Shown: positions 44,823-53,411 of the stretch, piece by piece | Layout: the number at the start of each line of letters is the position of its first letter | Numbering within the stretch: the first letter of the stretch is position 1 | Source: Desulfovibrio sp. | GTDB taxonomy: Bacteria > Desulfobacterota > Desulfovibrionia > Desulfovibrionales > Desulfovibrionaceae | Direction of reading: 5' to 3' | DNA length: 64,000 nucleotides | Assembly (NCBI GenBank): GCA_031272715.1 | Contig: JAISTH010000071.1 | Coordinates: 124,001-188,000 of the forward strand | The notes under the pieces: generated by a model | What the model was told of the DNA's origin: nothing | The model's input: the letters and a program-made list of their open reading frames with translations, nothing else | Database searches by the model: none | Translations under genes and position numbers: made by a program

Positions 44823-46190
44823 ATGGGGAAGAACACCGTCGTCGCCATGATACAGGCGCAGAAGACCGCCAAGTACGAGAACACGGTGATCGACTTCGTC
44901 CACAAGGACGGAGGCAAGTTCATCATCCTCTCCGAAGACCAGACGCTTCTCTCCCTGCTGCGCACCATCATCTACAGGTATCTGGGGCTGAACACCTCCG
45001 AGTGTCTCGTCTCGCTGCAGGACGTCAGCATGGTCCTCAAGGCCATCAAGCAGGCCAACGATGACGAGAAACGGCCCTTCCTGATCATGGAACGGCAGAT
45101 GAACGGCGAGGATCTCGGGTACATGGTCAAGCAGCTGAAGGCGGCCTTCCCGAATCTGTTCGTGATGATCATGACCGGGGAAACCAACCAGCACCGGATC
45201 ATGTACCTGCACGAGATCGGCGTGGACAATTTCGTCGTCAAGCCCGTGTCCGCCCAGACGCTCATCGAGAAGATGGCCTTCACCATCAAGCCCCAGGACT
45301 CCCTGGGGCAGCTCGTGGAGGACGCCAAGGGCCAGTTGCAGGAAGGGAATCCGCAGGATGCCAAGGCGACCGCCCATCAGATACTCGAGGCCAAGCCCGG
45401 CAGTCCCGCGGGTCTCATGGTCCTTGGGGACGCCGAACTCGCCCTCGGCAACATGGAGGCGGCGCGCGCGGCGTTCCAGCAGGCTTCGGAGAATGCGGAT
45501 CTCTATCTGGAGCCCCTGCGCAGACTGGCCCGTCTGGCCAAGACCGAAGGGGACTTCGCGCAGTGCCTCAAATACCTGGAGCGTCTGGACCATCTCTCCC
45601 CCCTCAACTTCGAGCGCAAGATCGACATGGGGGAGATCAACCTGAACCTGGGGAACGGGGAGAAGGCGGAGAAGCTCTTCAACAGCGCGCTGAACCAGGT
45701 GACCCGCGAGGCCATGGACCAGATCGGGAACATGGCCGAGCGCATCGCCGCCGTCTACGGCGAGACCGATCCGGCCAAGTCGGAGATGTTCCTGCGCAAG
45801 GCCATCAAGGCCAAGGAGGATTTCCTGACCCGCGAGGATCTGCGCATCTTCAACCAGCTCGGCGTCTGCCTGCGCCGCCAGGGCAGGTGGAGGGACGCCA
45901 TCGCGGAGTACCAGCGCGCCTTGAGGATCGCCGACGACGAGGTCACCATCCACTACAACATGGGGATGGCGTTCTCCGAGGGCGGACTGTACCGCGACGC
46001 CAGGATCAGCATGGACAAGGCCCTCAGGCTTGACGAACGTCTGCCCTATGTCTCGGCGACGGTGGCCTACAACATCGGAGTGGTCTATCTGCGCAGCGCG
46101 GCGCGGGACAAGGCCAGACACTGTTTCGAGGTGGCCCTGGAACTGAAGCCGGACATGGAGAAGGCGCGCAAGGCCCTTCAGGGGCTTTGA
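44823..46190 (+). CDS. Receiver-like domain protein with TPR repeats
   Basis: A 455-residue cytoplasmic protein. Residues about 20-160 fold like a response-regulator receiver (GKFIILSEDQTLLSLLRTII, then FVMIMTGETNQHRIMYLHEI and FVVKPVSAQTLIEKM with the conserved Lys-Pro). The phospho-acceptor Asp position is LIMERQMNG, Glu-Arg rather than Asp, so it is probably not phosphorylated in the usual way. Residues about 175-455 are TPR units (AYNIGVVYLRSAARDKARHC). It is likely a signalling scaffold. GAGG lies 5 bases before the ATG. Upstream in-frame starts are unsupported. Confidence 0.85.
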   Translation: MGKNTVVAMIQAQKTAKYENTVIDFVHKDGGKFIILSEDQTLLSLLRTIIYRYLGLNTSECLVSLQDVSMVLKAIKQANDDEKRPFLIMERQMNGEDLGYMVKQLKAAFPNLFVMIMTGETNQHRIMYLHEIGVDNFVVKPVSAQTLIEKMAFTIKPQDSLGQLVEDAKGQLQEGNPQDAKATAHQILEAKPGSPAGLMVLGDAELALGNMEAARAAFQQASENADLYLEPLRRLARLAKTEGDFAQCLKYLERLDHLSPLNFERKIDMGEINLNLGNGEKAEKLFNSALNQVTREAMDQIGNMAERIAAVYGETDPAKSEMFLRKAIKAKEDFLTREDLRIFNQLGVCLRRQGRWRDAIAEYQRALRIADDEVTIHYNMGMAFSEGGLYRDARISMDKALRLDERLPYVSATVAYNIGVVYLRSAARDKARHCFEVALELKPDMEKARKALQGL

Positions 46191-46293
46191 GGCCGATCCG
46201 CGTCCCCGCCTTGCCCTCCCCGACCGGGTCCCGACCCTCTCCGCATCTTCCGCGACAAGTTCCGCCCTTGGGCCTTCCGAGGCACCCGCGGCT

Positions 46294-46322
46294 TTGTCAA
46301 AGCGGCCATCCTCTGCTATATC
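46294..46322 (+). promoter_or_regulatory. Promoter of cobT
   Basis: TTGTCA (46294-46299) and TATATC (46317-46322) are 17 bases apart. The leader to cobT is about 125 bases. No cobalamin riboswitch motif was recognised in it. Confidence 0.65.
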
Positions 46323-46454
46323 GCCGATGCCGCGCCCCCGCCTGTCCGGGGGAATCCCTGGCGACCTCCGGCGTACGGCCCCGCGCCGACACCCCGCAAC
46401 CCCCTTCCCGGGATCGTCCCGGAACGGCGGCCTTCCGGCCGGCCTCGGTGAACC

Positions 46455-47537
46455 ATGGCCATAGACATCGACATCCCCCCCTTGTCCTCGAACCTGCTGG
46501 ATGAAGCCCGGGCGCGCCTGGACGGCCTGACCAAGCCCCGGGGGAGCCTCGGCGCGCTGGAGGGCCTTGCCGCGCGTTGCCATGCCATCCGTGGCGGGGC
46601 GTCCCCTCTGGTCGTCGCCCCGGCGACGATGTTCACGGTCGCGGCGGACCACGGCGTGGCCCGCCAGGACGTCTCCCCCTACCCCCAGGCGGTGACGGGG
46701 CAGATGGTGCGCAACTTCCTCGAGGGAGGGGCCGCCATCAACGCCTTGTGCGCCGTCGCCGGAATGGACATGAAGGTGGTGGACGCCGGCTGCGCATGCC
46801 CGCCTTTTGCGCCCCATCCCATGCTGGTCGCCATGCGCCTCGGGTATGGCACCGAGGACATGACCCAGGGCCCCGCCATGTCCCGTGCCGTCGCGGAACG
46901 GGCCGTGGAGCAGGGCATCGGGCTTGCCCGGGATGCCGTCGGGGAGGGTTGTGCGTGCCTGGGCGTCGGGGAGATGGGCATCGCGAATTCCACGGCGGCC
47001 GCCGCCGTCCACTGCGCCCTGCTGGGACTCGAACCCGCGTCGGTGGTGGGGGCCGGAGCCGGCGCGGACGCCGCCATGATGGCCCGCAAGGCGGCGGTCG
47101 TGGAGCGGGCGCTTGCGGTCAACCGCATGGACGGGCGGCGGGATCCTCTCGACGTGCTGGCGGCGGTGGGGGGATTCGAGATCGGGGTCATGTGCGGCAT
47201 CATGCTGGGAGGGGCGGCCCATGGGGTTCCCGTCCTTGTGGACGGGTTCATCTCCACCTCCGCCTGCGCCCTCGGGCTGGCGATCCGCCCAGGCCTCTCG
47301 GGGTACGTCCTGCTCTCCCACGTGTCCGCCGAACGGGGACACGCCATGGTCCTGCAGTCCCTCAGGGATCGGTTCCCGGAACTGGCGCCGCCCCTGCTGG
47401 ACCTTGGAATGCGCCTCGGGGAGGGCACCGGGGCCGCCGTGGCCTACGTCCTCGTGAAATGCGCCGCAGCCGTCTATAACGACATGGCGACCTTCAACGG
47501 GGCCGGAGTCTCGGACTCCGGCCGCCAGACCTTCTGA
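46455..47537 (+). CDS. cobT: Nicotinate-nucleotide:dimethylbenzimidazole phosphoribosyltransferase CobT
   Basis: A 360-residue enzyme that activates the lower ligand of cobalamin as alpha-ribazole phosphate. The start RLDGLTKPRGSLGALEGLAA is diagnostic. FTVAADHGVARQDVSPYPQ, GEMGIANSTAAAAV and the catalytic-Glu motif MRLGEGTGAAVAY near residue 320 are all present. It stands apart from other cobalamin genes and is followed after 10 bases by an ABC ATPase gene. Confidence 0.96.
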   Translation: MAIDIDIPPLSSNLLDEARARLDGLTKPRGSLGALEGLAARCHAIRGGASPLVVAPATMFTVAADHGVARQDVSPYPQAVTGQMVRNFLEGGAAINALCAVAGMDMKVVDAGCACPPFAPHPMLVAMRLGYGTEDMTQGPAMSRAVAERAVEQGIGLARDAVGEGCACLGVGEMGIANSTAAAAVHCALLGLEPASVVGAGAGADAAMMARKAAVVERALAVNRMDGRRDPLDVLAAVGGFEIGVMCGIMLGGAAHGVPVLVDGFISTSACALGLAIRPGLSGYVLLSHVSAERGHAMVLQSLRDRFPELAPPLLDLGMRLGEGTGAAVAYVLVKCAAAVYNDMATFNGAGVSDSGRQTF

Positions 47538-47547
47538 GGGAGGTGCC

Positions 47548-48510
47548 GTGTCCGAAGCTCCATCCGTGCCGCTGCTGGCCCTCAATGCCGTGACGCGGGA
47601 CTTCGGCGTCCGCAGGGGCCTCATCGGCAGACGGCGCCGGCTGCAGGCCGTCGGGGGCGTGAGCCTCGAAATCGGCCGAGGGGAGAGCCTGGGACTCGTG
47701 GGGGAGTCCGGCTGCGGCAAGTCCACCCTCGGACGTCTCGTCTGCGGCCTGCTGACGCCGACATCCGGCGAGATACTTCTCGAGGGGCGTCCCCTGCCCC
47801 CGGCCGGCGCCTCCAGCTGGGCGGCGGGGCGCATCCAGATGATCTTCCAGGACCCCTTCTCCTCCCTCAATCCCCGGTTGTCCGTGGGGACCTCCGTGGG
47901 GGAGCCCCTGACGGCCCGGAGCGTTCCCGCGGCCCAGCGCCGGGAGCGCGTGGAGGAGATGCTCGGGGCCGTGGGATTGGAGGGGGTGGGGAGAAAGTAT
48001 CCCCACGAGTTCTCGGGAGGGCAGCGTCAGCGCATCGCCATCGCCAGGGCCCTGGTGACCCGGCCGGACGTCGTGGTCTGCGACGAGCCGGTCTCGGCCC
48101 TGGACGCCTCGGTCCAGGCCCAGACCCTGAACCTTCTGCGGGACGTCCAGGAGACCTACGGCCCGGCCTATCTGTTCATCTCCCACGACATGGCGGCCGT
48201 CGGGTTCGTCTGCAGGCGGATCCTCGTCATGTATCTGGGCAGGATCGTCGAGGCGGGGGATCGGGACGTGATCCTCGGCGACGCCCGGCATCCCTACACC
48301 CAGGCGCTGCTGGCCGCGGTCCCCGCGGGACGTGGCCGGGCCACGCTCCCCACGCCTCTGGAGGGCGAACCCCCGAGTCCCCTGGAGCCGCCGGAAGGCT
48401 GCGCCTTCCATCCCCGCTGTCCGCAGGCGATGGACGTGTGCCGCACAAGGATGCCGGAACTCGTGGACATCGCCCCCGGTTGGGCGGTGCGATGCCACCT
48501 GGCGTCGTGA
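47548..48510 (+). CDS. Oligopeptide/dipeptide ABC transporter ATPase (OppF/DppF-type)
   Basis: A 320-residue ATPase. Walker A is LVGESGCGKSTLGRLVCGLL near residue 53. The Q-loop IQMIFQDPFSSLNPR, the signature EFSGGQRQRIAIARAL, Walker B VVVCDEPVSALD and the switch His (LFISHDMAAV) follow. The C-terminal oligopeptide-transporter domain carries CAFHPRCPQAMDVC, a cysteine motif typical of this subfamily. GTG start with GGGAGG 5 bases upstream. No permease or partner ATPase is encoded nearby. Its place after cobT may indicate corrinoid- or nickel/peptide-related uptake, but that is inference. Confidence 0.92.
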   Translation: MSEAPSVPLLALNAVTRDFGVRRGLIGRRRRLQAVGGVSLEIGRGESLGLVGESGCGKSTLGRLVCGLLTPTSGEILLEGRPLPPAGASSWAAGRIQMIFQDPFSSLNPRLSVGTSVGEPLTARSVPAAQRRERVEEMLGAVGLEGVGRKYPHEFSGGQRQRIAIARALVTRPDVVVCDEPVSALDASVQAQTLNLLRDVQETYGPAYLFISHDMAAVGFVCRRILVMYLGRIVEAGDRDVILGDARHPYTQALLAAVPAGRGRATLPTPLEGEPPSPLEPPEGCAFHPRCPQAMDVCRTRMPELVDIAPGWAVRCHLAS

Positions 48511-48540
48511 GCGAGGGGCGGAGGCTCCGCGCCATGGGGA

Positions 48541-50454
48541 CTATCGCTCGAAATACGTGTACCCCCGCAGTCCGTCCTCGAAGGCCTGCATGATCCCGTA
48601 GCGTTCGCTGGGGGAGATGCGCCCCTGCCGCACCGCGATCTCGGCGGTGATCCTCAGGTCCTCCAGTATCCTGCGGGGCTCGTACTCCACGTAGGCCAGG
48701 ATGTCCGCCACCGAGTCCCCCCGTATCTCCCGGACGTATTCGTAGCCGCCGTCCTCGTCGATGCGGATGGACACGACGTTCGTGTCCCCCATGAGGTTGT
48801 GCAGGTCCCCGAGGGTCTCCTGGTACGCCCCCACAAGGAAGGCGCCCAGATAGTACTCCTCGCCGTCCCGCAGGGGGTGCAGGTCCAGCGTGGACTTGTG
48901 CCCTTGGGGATCGATGAAGTGGTCGATGCGTCCGTCGGAGTCGCAGGTGATGTCGGAGATGATCCCCTGGCGGGAGGGGAACTCCCCCAGCCGATGGACG
49001 GGCATGATGGGGAAGAGCTGGTCGATGGCCCAGGAGTCCGGGAGGGACTGGAAGACGCTGAAGTTGCCGTAGTAGATGTCGGCGAGGCTGACGTCGATGT
49101 CCTCAAGGTCCCTGGGGACGTTCTTGAGCTTCGACTTCTCCCGGGCGATGCGAAGGATGATGGCCCAGAAGAACCGTTCGGAGAGGGTGCGCTGGCGCAG
49201 CGTCGCCATGCCGGTGAAGAAGAGCTGGCGCATCTCGTCCCGGTAGTAGATGGCGTCGTTGTAGCATTCCTGGAGGTTGCGCAGGGAGATGGAGGCGAGG
49301 ACCTCCCGGAGGTTGCGCACGGGCTCCGGGGTGTCCTCGGGCAGGGTGTCGGGCAGCTGGACCTCCTCCACGATGCTCACGTCCAGGACGTTGAAGAGCA
49401 GCACCGAGTAGTAGGCGACGGTGGCCCGTCCGGACTCGGTGATGATGTGGGGGTGGTCGATGTTCTCCTCGTCGAGGATGCTCATGATGGCCTCGACCAC
49501 GTCGGTGCAGTATTCGCTCAGGGAATAGTTGCGGGAGGAGATGTAGTTGGTGTGGGAGCCGTCGTAGTCCACGGCGAGTCCCCCGCCGAGGTCGAGGTAG
49601 CCCATGGGTGCGCCTTCCTGGATCAGGCCGACGTAGAGGCGCGTCCCTTCCATGACCCCCGTCCGGATGTCCCGGATGTTGGAGATCTGGGAGCCGAGGT
49701 GGTAGTGGAGGAGCCTGAAGCAGTCCAGCATGTCGCAGGCCTTCAGCCGGTCCAGCACGTCCACGATCTGGGCCGGCGAGAGCCCGAAGGTGGAGCGTTC
49801 TCCGCCCGAGTCCGTCCAGTGTCCTCCCGCCTTGACGGCGAGCTTGGCCCGCACGCCGATGTTGGGCCGCACGCCCAGGGCGCGGCAGCGTTCCAGCAGC
49901 AGGTCCAGTTCCCCGGGCATCTCGAGCACGAAGAAGAGGTTGAAGCCGAGACGGAGGGTCTGGAGGCCGAGATCGATGAACTCCTCGTCCTTGTAGCCGT
50001 TGCAGACGATGCAGGCCTCGGGGTCCCGCATGAGGGACACGGCCGCGATGAGTTCCGCCTTGGAACCCACCTCGAGTCCGTGGTGGTACTTGGATCCGGA
50101 CTGGGCGATCTTCTCAACCACCTGCTGCTGCTGGTTCACCTTGATGGGGAAGACGCCGCGGTACTGGCCCTTGTAGTGGAGTTCCGCGATGGATTTCCGG
50201 AAGCATTCGTGGATGTTGGCGATGCGCGCGTCCAGGATGTTCTCCACCCGGAGGAGGACCGGCATGTCGTATCCGCGTTCGCGGATGCCGGAGATGATCT
50301 CGGGGATGGAGACGTGGGGGCCCCCAGGGCCGTAGGGCGAGATGACCACCTCCCCCGCCTCCGAGATGTCGAAGTAGCCTGAGCCCCAGTTGCCGATGCC
50401 GTAGAGTTCCTTGGAATCCTCCACGCGCCATTGTTGCAGGGCCTGATTCTTCAT
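48541..50454 (-). CDS. speA: Biosynthetic arginine decarboxylase SpeA
   Basis: A 637-residue pyridoxal-phosphate enzyme (group IV decarboxylase fold) that converts arginine to agmatine for polyamine synthesis. The start WRVEDSKELYGIGNWGSGYF is diagnostic. The PLP lysine is in VFPIKVNQQQQVVEKIA near residue 101, and DLGGGLAVDYDGSHTNY marks the phosphate-binding Gly-rich segment. The substrate-binding end contains ITCDSDGRIDHF. Length is normal. CGGAGACC precedes the ATG. It lies 92 bases downstream of the repeat protein gene. Confidence 0.97.
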   Translation of the reverse strand: MKNQALQQWRVEDSKELYGIGNWGSGYFDISEAGEVVISPYGPGGPHVSIPEIISGIRERGYDMPVLLRVENILDARIANIHECFRKSIAELHYKGQYRGVFPIKVNQQQQVVEKIAQSGSKYHHGLEVGSKAELIAAVSLMRDPEACIVCNGYKDEEFIDLGLQTLRLGFNLFFVLEMPGELDLLLERCRALGVRPNIGVRAKLAVKAGGHWTDSGGERSTFGLSPAQIVDVLDRLKACDMLDCFRLLHYHLGSQISNIRDIRTGVMEGTRLYVGLIQEGAPMGYLDLGGGLAVDYDGSHTNYISSRNYSLSEYCTDVVEAIMSILDEENIDHPHIITESGRATVAYYSVLLFNVLDVSIVEEVQLPDTLPEDTPEPVRNLREVLASISLRNLQECYNDAIYYRDEMRQLFFTGMATLRQRTLSERFFWAIILRIAREKSKLKNVPRDLEDIDVSLADIYYGNFSVFQSLPDSWAIDQLFPIMPVHRLGEFPSRQGIISDITCDSDGRIDHFIDPQGHKSTLDLHPLRDGEEYYLGAFLVGAYQETLGDLHNLMGDTNVVSIRIDEDGGYEYVREIRGDSVADILAYVEYEPRRILEDLRITAEIAVRQGRISPSERYGIMQAFEDGLRGYTYFER

Positions 50455-50546
50455 CTACTGGGTCTCCGGGTCGCCCGGGCGGGCGGTGCTGTATGGAAGG
50501 GAGTGGGCATTGGGCGGTGGGGGCGGCGATGGGGGCCGCCGCGAGT

Positions 50547-53039
50547 TCATGAAAGGGGGGCCGGTTGCGCGGTCGTCTGGGCGGTTTCCTGCGGTGCGGC
50601 GGGCTGGACTGGCTGTTGGGCCGATGGGGGAATCGGCTGTTCCGTTGAGGGCGCGGGCAGCGGGGCTTCCTGCGCGGCCATGCGCATCGCCAGTGGAAGC
50701 GGCGGCCCCACGAAGGTGGATGGCTGCGGAACGGTCTCCATGGTCGGCTGGGGCGTTTGCGCGGCCGCATCCACGGTGGTCGGCGCAGTTGCCTGCGTGG
50801 TCGTCTGGGCGGTTTCCTGGGGGGCGGGGTCGTCAGGCCGGACTGGCTGCTGGGCCGCCTGAGGAGCCGGCTGTTCCACCGAGGGCGTGGGCTGCGAGTC
50901 TGCCTGCGCGGCCGTCTGGGCGGTTTCCTGCGGGGCGGGGGCGGCGGGTTGGACCGGCTGTTGGGGCGCCTGAGGAGCCTGATGTTCCACCGAGGGCGCG
51001 GGCTGCGAGCCTGCCTGCGCGGCCGTCTGGGCTGCTTCCTGCGGGGCGGGCATGGCGGGCTGGACCGGCTGTTGGGGCGCCTGAGGAGCCGGCTGTTCCG
51101 CCGAGGGCGCAGGCTGCGAGTCTGCCTGCACGGCCGTTTGGGCGGTTTCCTGCGGGGCGGGCATGGCGGGCTGGATCGGTTGCTGAGGCGTCTGAGTCGC
51201 CTGCTGCTCCGCTGGGGGCACGGGCTGCGAGGTTGCCTGCGCGACTGTCTGGGCGGTTTCCAGCGGGGCTGGGGCGGCGGGTTGGACTGGCTGTTGGGGC
51301 GCCTGAGGAGCCGGCTGTTCCGCCGAGAGCGCAGGCTGAGAGTCTGCCTGCGCGTCCGTTTGGGCTGCTTCCTGCGGTGCGGCGGGCTGGACCTGCTGCT
51401 GGGGCGCCTGAGGAGCCGGCTGCCCTCCCGAGGGAGTGGGCTGCGAGGTTGCCTGCGCGGCCGTCTGGGCTGCTTCCTGCGGGGCTGGGGCGGCGGGTTG
51501 GATCGGCTGTTGGGGCGCCTGAGGAGCCGACTGTTCCGCCGATGGTGCGGGCTGCGAGGTTGCCTGCGCGACTGTCTGGGCGGTTTCCTGCGGAGCTGGG
51601 GCGGCGGGTTGGACCGGCTGTCGGGGCGCCTGAGGAGTCGGCTGCCCCCCCGAGGACGCGGGCTGCGAACCTGCCTGCGCGCCCCTGCGCATCGACAAGG
51701 GCAGCGGCGGCCCCACGAACGTGGAGGGCTGCGGAACCGGCTCCATGGCCGGCGGGGGCGTCTGCCCGCCCGCATCCGTGGCCGTCGGCGCAGCGACCTG
51801 CGCGGTCGTCTGGACAGTTTCCTGCGGGGCGTCAGGCCGGACTGGCTGCTGGGGCGCCTCTGGAGCCTGCTGCCCCGCTGAGGGCGCGGACTGCGAATCT
51901 GCCTGTGCAACCCTGCGCATCGACAACGGGAGCGGCGGTCCCACGAACGTGGAGGGTTGCGGAACGGTCTGCACGGCCGGTCGGGCCGTCTGCGCCGCCG
52001 CATCAGGGGCCGCTGGCGGGCCTATCCGTATGGATCCCGGGCCCATCCACACGGCCTCGCTGGCCGTCTGCATGGCTGCCCGGGAGGCCAGCAGGGCCGC
52101 CGATACCCCCTCGTCCTCGTTCATGAGAGGGCGACGCATGCCGCACGTCGCGACCACGAAAATCTGCAGGTCCAGCAGGTCCTTGGGACGCAGATACACC
52201 TCTTCAAGGGCGCGCAACCTGTGCCAGAGACGGTTCAAGATGGCCAACGCCTCCTTGTAGTGTTGCCAGGAGGGCAGGTTGGGGCACTTGAACCTTTCGC
52301 CAAAGACCATGGCCACCTTGTCGATGTGGCGCGGTTTGACGAGGACATTTTTTGTGGGCTTGAACAGGAACGGGAACACCGTCACGGCGCTCCAGCTCGC
52401 GGCCTCCCCGGCGGCCAGCACAGCCGAGAACCTGTTGAAGGAGGCCTCCTCGTCCTTGTGGAACAGAATGTCCTGCAACGCCGTCGTGAATTCCTCCGGC
52501 AGCGCCGTCGCCATGCGCTTGAGCCGCTGCTTCTCCCCGGGGGAGGAGAGCAGGTTGGGCTTGGACGGGATGGACTTCAGGGCGTAGCCGGCGAGTTCCG
52601 CGTGGCACGCGGATTCCAGCAGGGCGACGAAATTCGACTCCTCGAGGATGTCGTTGAAGCGGAACCACGCCGATATCCGTGGCGCGCGTTCCTTGACCTG
52701 GAACGTATCGTCGAGGAAGCCCAGAGGATATCTCCCGAGGAACCGCTCTATGAGATCGCCCCAGAGAGTCTGGGGGGTCAGGGGCGTCTTCTGGGGCGTG
52801 CCGCCGCGTTGCGGCCTCTTCTTGGCGACCTGCAGTTCCTCGACGGCGTCTCTCAGCTTGAAGCGCAGATCTTTCGGAGGCTTCGTGGGCGTGAGGAAGC
52901 TGACCATCACCATCATGGGCTGCGGCATGTCATCGAAGAGGACGACGGCCCTGGTGTCGTCGTGGACGGACATGACGATGCCCGTGTATTGCCTGCCCTG
53001 CGACTTCTTGTCCCAGAGGACGAATTCGCCTTGCTGCAT
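50547..53039 (-). CDS. Repeat-rich protein of unknown function with globular N-terminus
   Basis: An 830-residue protein in two halves. Residues 1 to about 330 are globular. A barrel-like start (GEFVLWDKKSQGRQYTGIVM) recalls small Tudor/KOW-type domains. The end (KPRHIDKVAMVFGERFKCPN ... LRPKDLLDLQIFVVAT) resembles a module seen at the ends of nucleic-acid-processing proteins; both are weak resemblances. Residues about 345-830 are disordered, Pro/Gln/Ala-rich repeats of 37 residues. They are interrupted by three copies of the box VPQPSTFVGPPLPL(S/A)MR. There is no signal peptide. ATG 53039 is used; an in-frame ATG at 53147 is an alternative. A strong promoter precedes it. Confidence 0.75.
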   Translation of the reverse strand: MQQGEFVLWDKKSQGRQYTGIVMSVHDDTRAVVLFDDMPQPMMVMVSFLTPTKPPKDLRFKLRDAVEELQVAKKRPQRGGTPQKTPLTPQTLWGDLIERFLGRYPLGFLDDTFQVKERAPRISAWFRFNDILEESNFVALLESACHAELAGYALKSIPSKPNLLSSPGEKQRLKRMATALPEEFTTALQDILFHKDEEASFNRFSAVLAAGEAASWSAVTVFPFLFKPTKNVLVKPRHIDKVAMVFGERFKCPNLPSWQHYKEALAILNRLWHRLRALEEVYLRPKDLLDLQIFVVATCGMRRPLMNEDEGVSAALLASRAAMQTASEAVWMGPGSIRIGPPAAPDAAAQTARPAVQTVPQPSTFVGPPLPLSMRRVAQADSQSAPSAGQQAPEAPQQPVRPDAPQETVQTTAQVAAPTATDAGGQTPPPAMEPVPQPSTFVGPPLPLSMRRGAQAGSQPASSGGQPTPQAPRQPVQPAAPAPQETAQTVAQATSQPAPSAEQSAPQAPQQPIQPAAPAPQEAAQTAAQATSQPTPSGGQPAPQAPQQQVQPAAPQEAAQTDAQADSQPALSAEQPAPQAPQQPVQPAAPAPLETAQTVAQATSQPVPPAEQQATQTPQQPIQPAMPAPQETAQTAVQADSQPAPSAEQPAPQAPQQPVQPAMPAPQEAAQTAAQAGSQPAPSVEHQAPQAPQQPVQPAAPAPQETAQTAAQADSQPTPSVEQPAPQAAQQPVRPDDPAPQETAQTTTQATAPTTVDAAAQTPQPTMETVPQPSTFVGPPLPLAMRMAAQEAPLPAPSTEQPIPPSAQQPVQPAAPQETAQTTAQPAPLS
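50560..51960. repeat. Tandem 111-bp coding repeats
   Basis: Eight to nine degenerate units of 111 bases code the 37-residue Pro/Gln/Ala repeats of the preceding protein. Units share stretches such as CGGGTTGGACCGGCTGTTGG. Longer boxes at about 50690-50740, 51690-51740 and 51915-51965 repeat a different motif. The array probably expands and contracts by slippage. Confidence 0.85.
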
Positions 53040-53195
53040 GCGATGATCCCACGTGTCGTAGAGGATTCGCCAACGGGATGCGGACAGTGCCGCACCCCTG
53101 GAGCCTGTGGTCCGTACGTCCCCCCGATGCGCCGCACGGAACCGCATGGTGTCCCGTGGAGAGGCACGCCCCTGGCGGATTTCGAGAGAAGAGGG

Positions 53196-53224
53196 ATTCT
53201 ACGCCACCTAGGCTGCGATGGCAA
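53196..53224 (-). promoter_or_regulatory. Promoter of the repeat-rich protein gene
   Basis: On the minus strand TTGCCA and TAGAAT are exactly 17 bases apart, with the start near 53189. It is nearly back to back with the xdhC-type promoter. Confidence 0.7.
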
Positions 53225-53305
53225 AGGGAAACCTGATCGTCCTGGCGCCTGGACGCCGCGGACGGCCGATGCGCCGCCGGTTGGCCGTACGGACAGGTCC
53301 CGGAT

Positions 53306-53334
53306 TTGCCAACGCCGCTGCCGTCGACTATCGT
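53306..53334 (+). promoter_or_regulatory. Promoter of the XdhC-family gene
   Basis: TTGCCA (53306-53311) and TATCGT (53329-53334) with a 17-base spacer, about 70 bases before the ATG. The 53040-53411 spacer holds this and the divergent promoter and no other gene. Confidence 0.6.
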
Positions 53335-53411
53335 GCCGTCCCGGCGCGCTGCGCGGCCGTTGGCCTGGGATTGCGGACAGGCGCGCCGTCACGCCCGAAG
53401 GGGGTGCCGTC

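Noticed and set aside
46191-46454. Cobalamin riboswitch before cobT
   Set aside because: No B12-box-like conserved core was found; only a normal promoter is supported.
50560-51960. CRISPR-like array impression from regular repeats
   Set aside because: The repeats stay in frame within a protein gene, have no unique spacers of constant length and no palindromic repeat.
51957-53411. Plus-strand frame continuous with the XdhC-family gene
   Set aside because: It is antisense to the repeat-rich protein gene. The real start is ATG 53412, just after a promoter.
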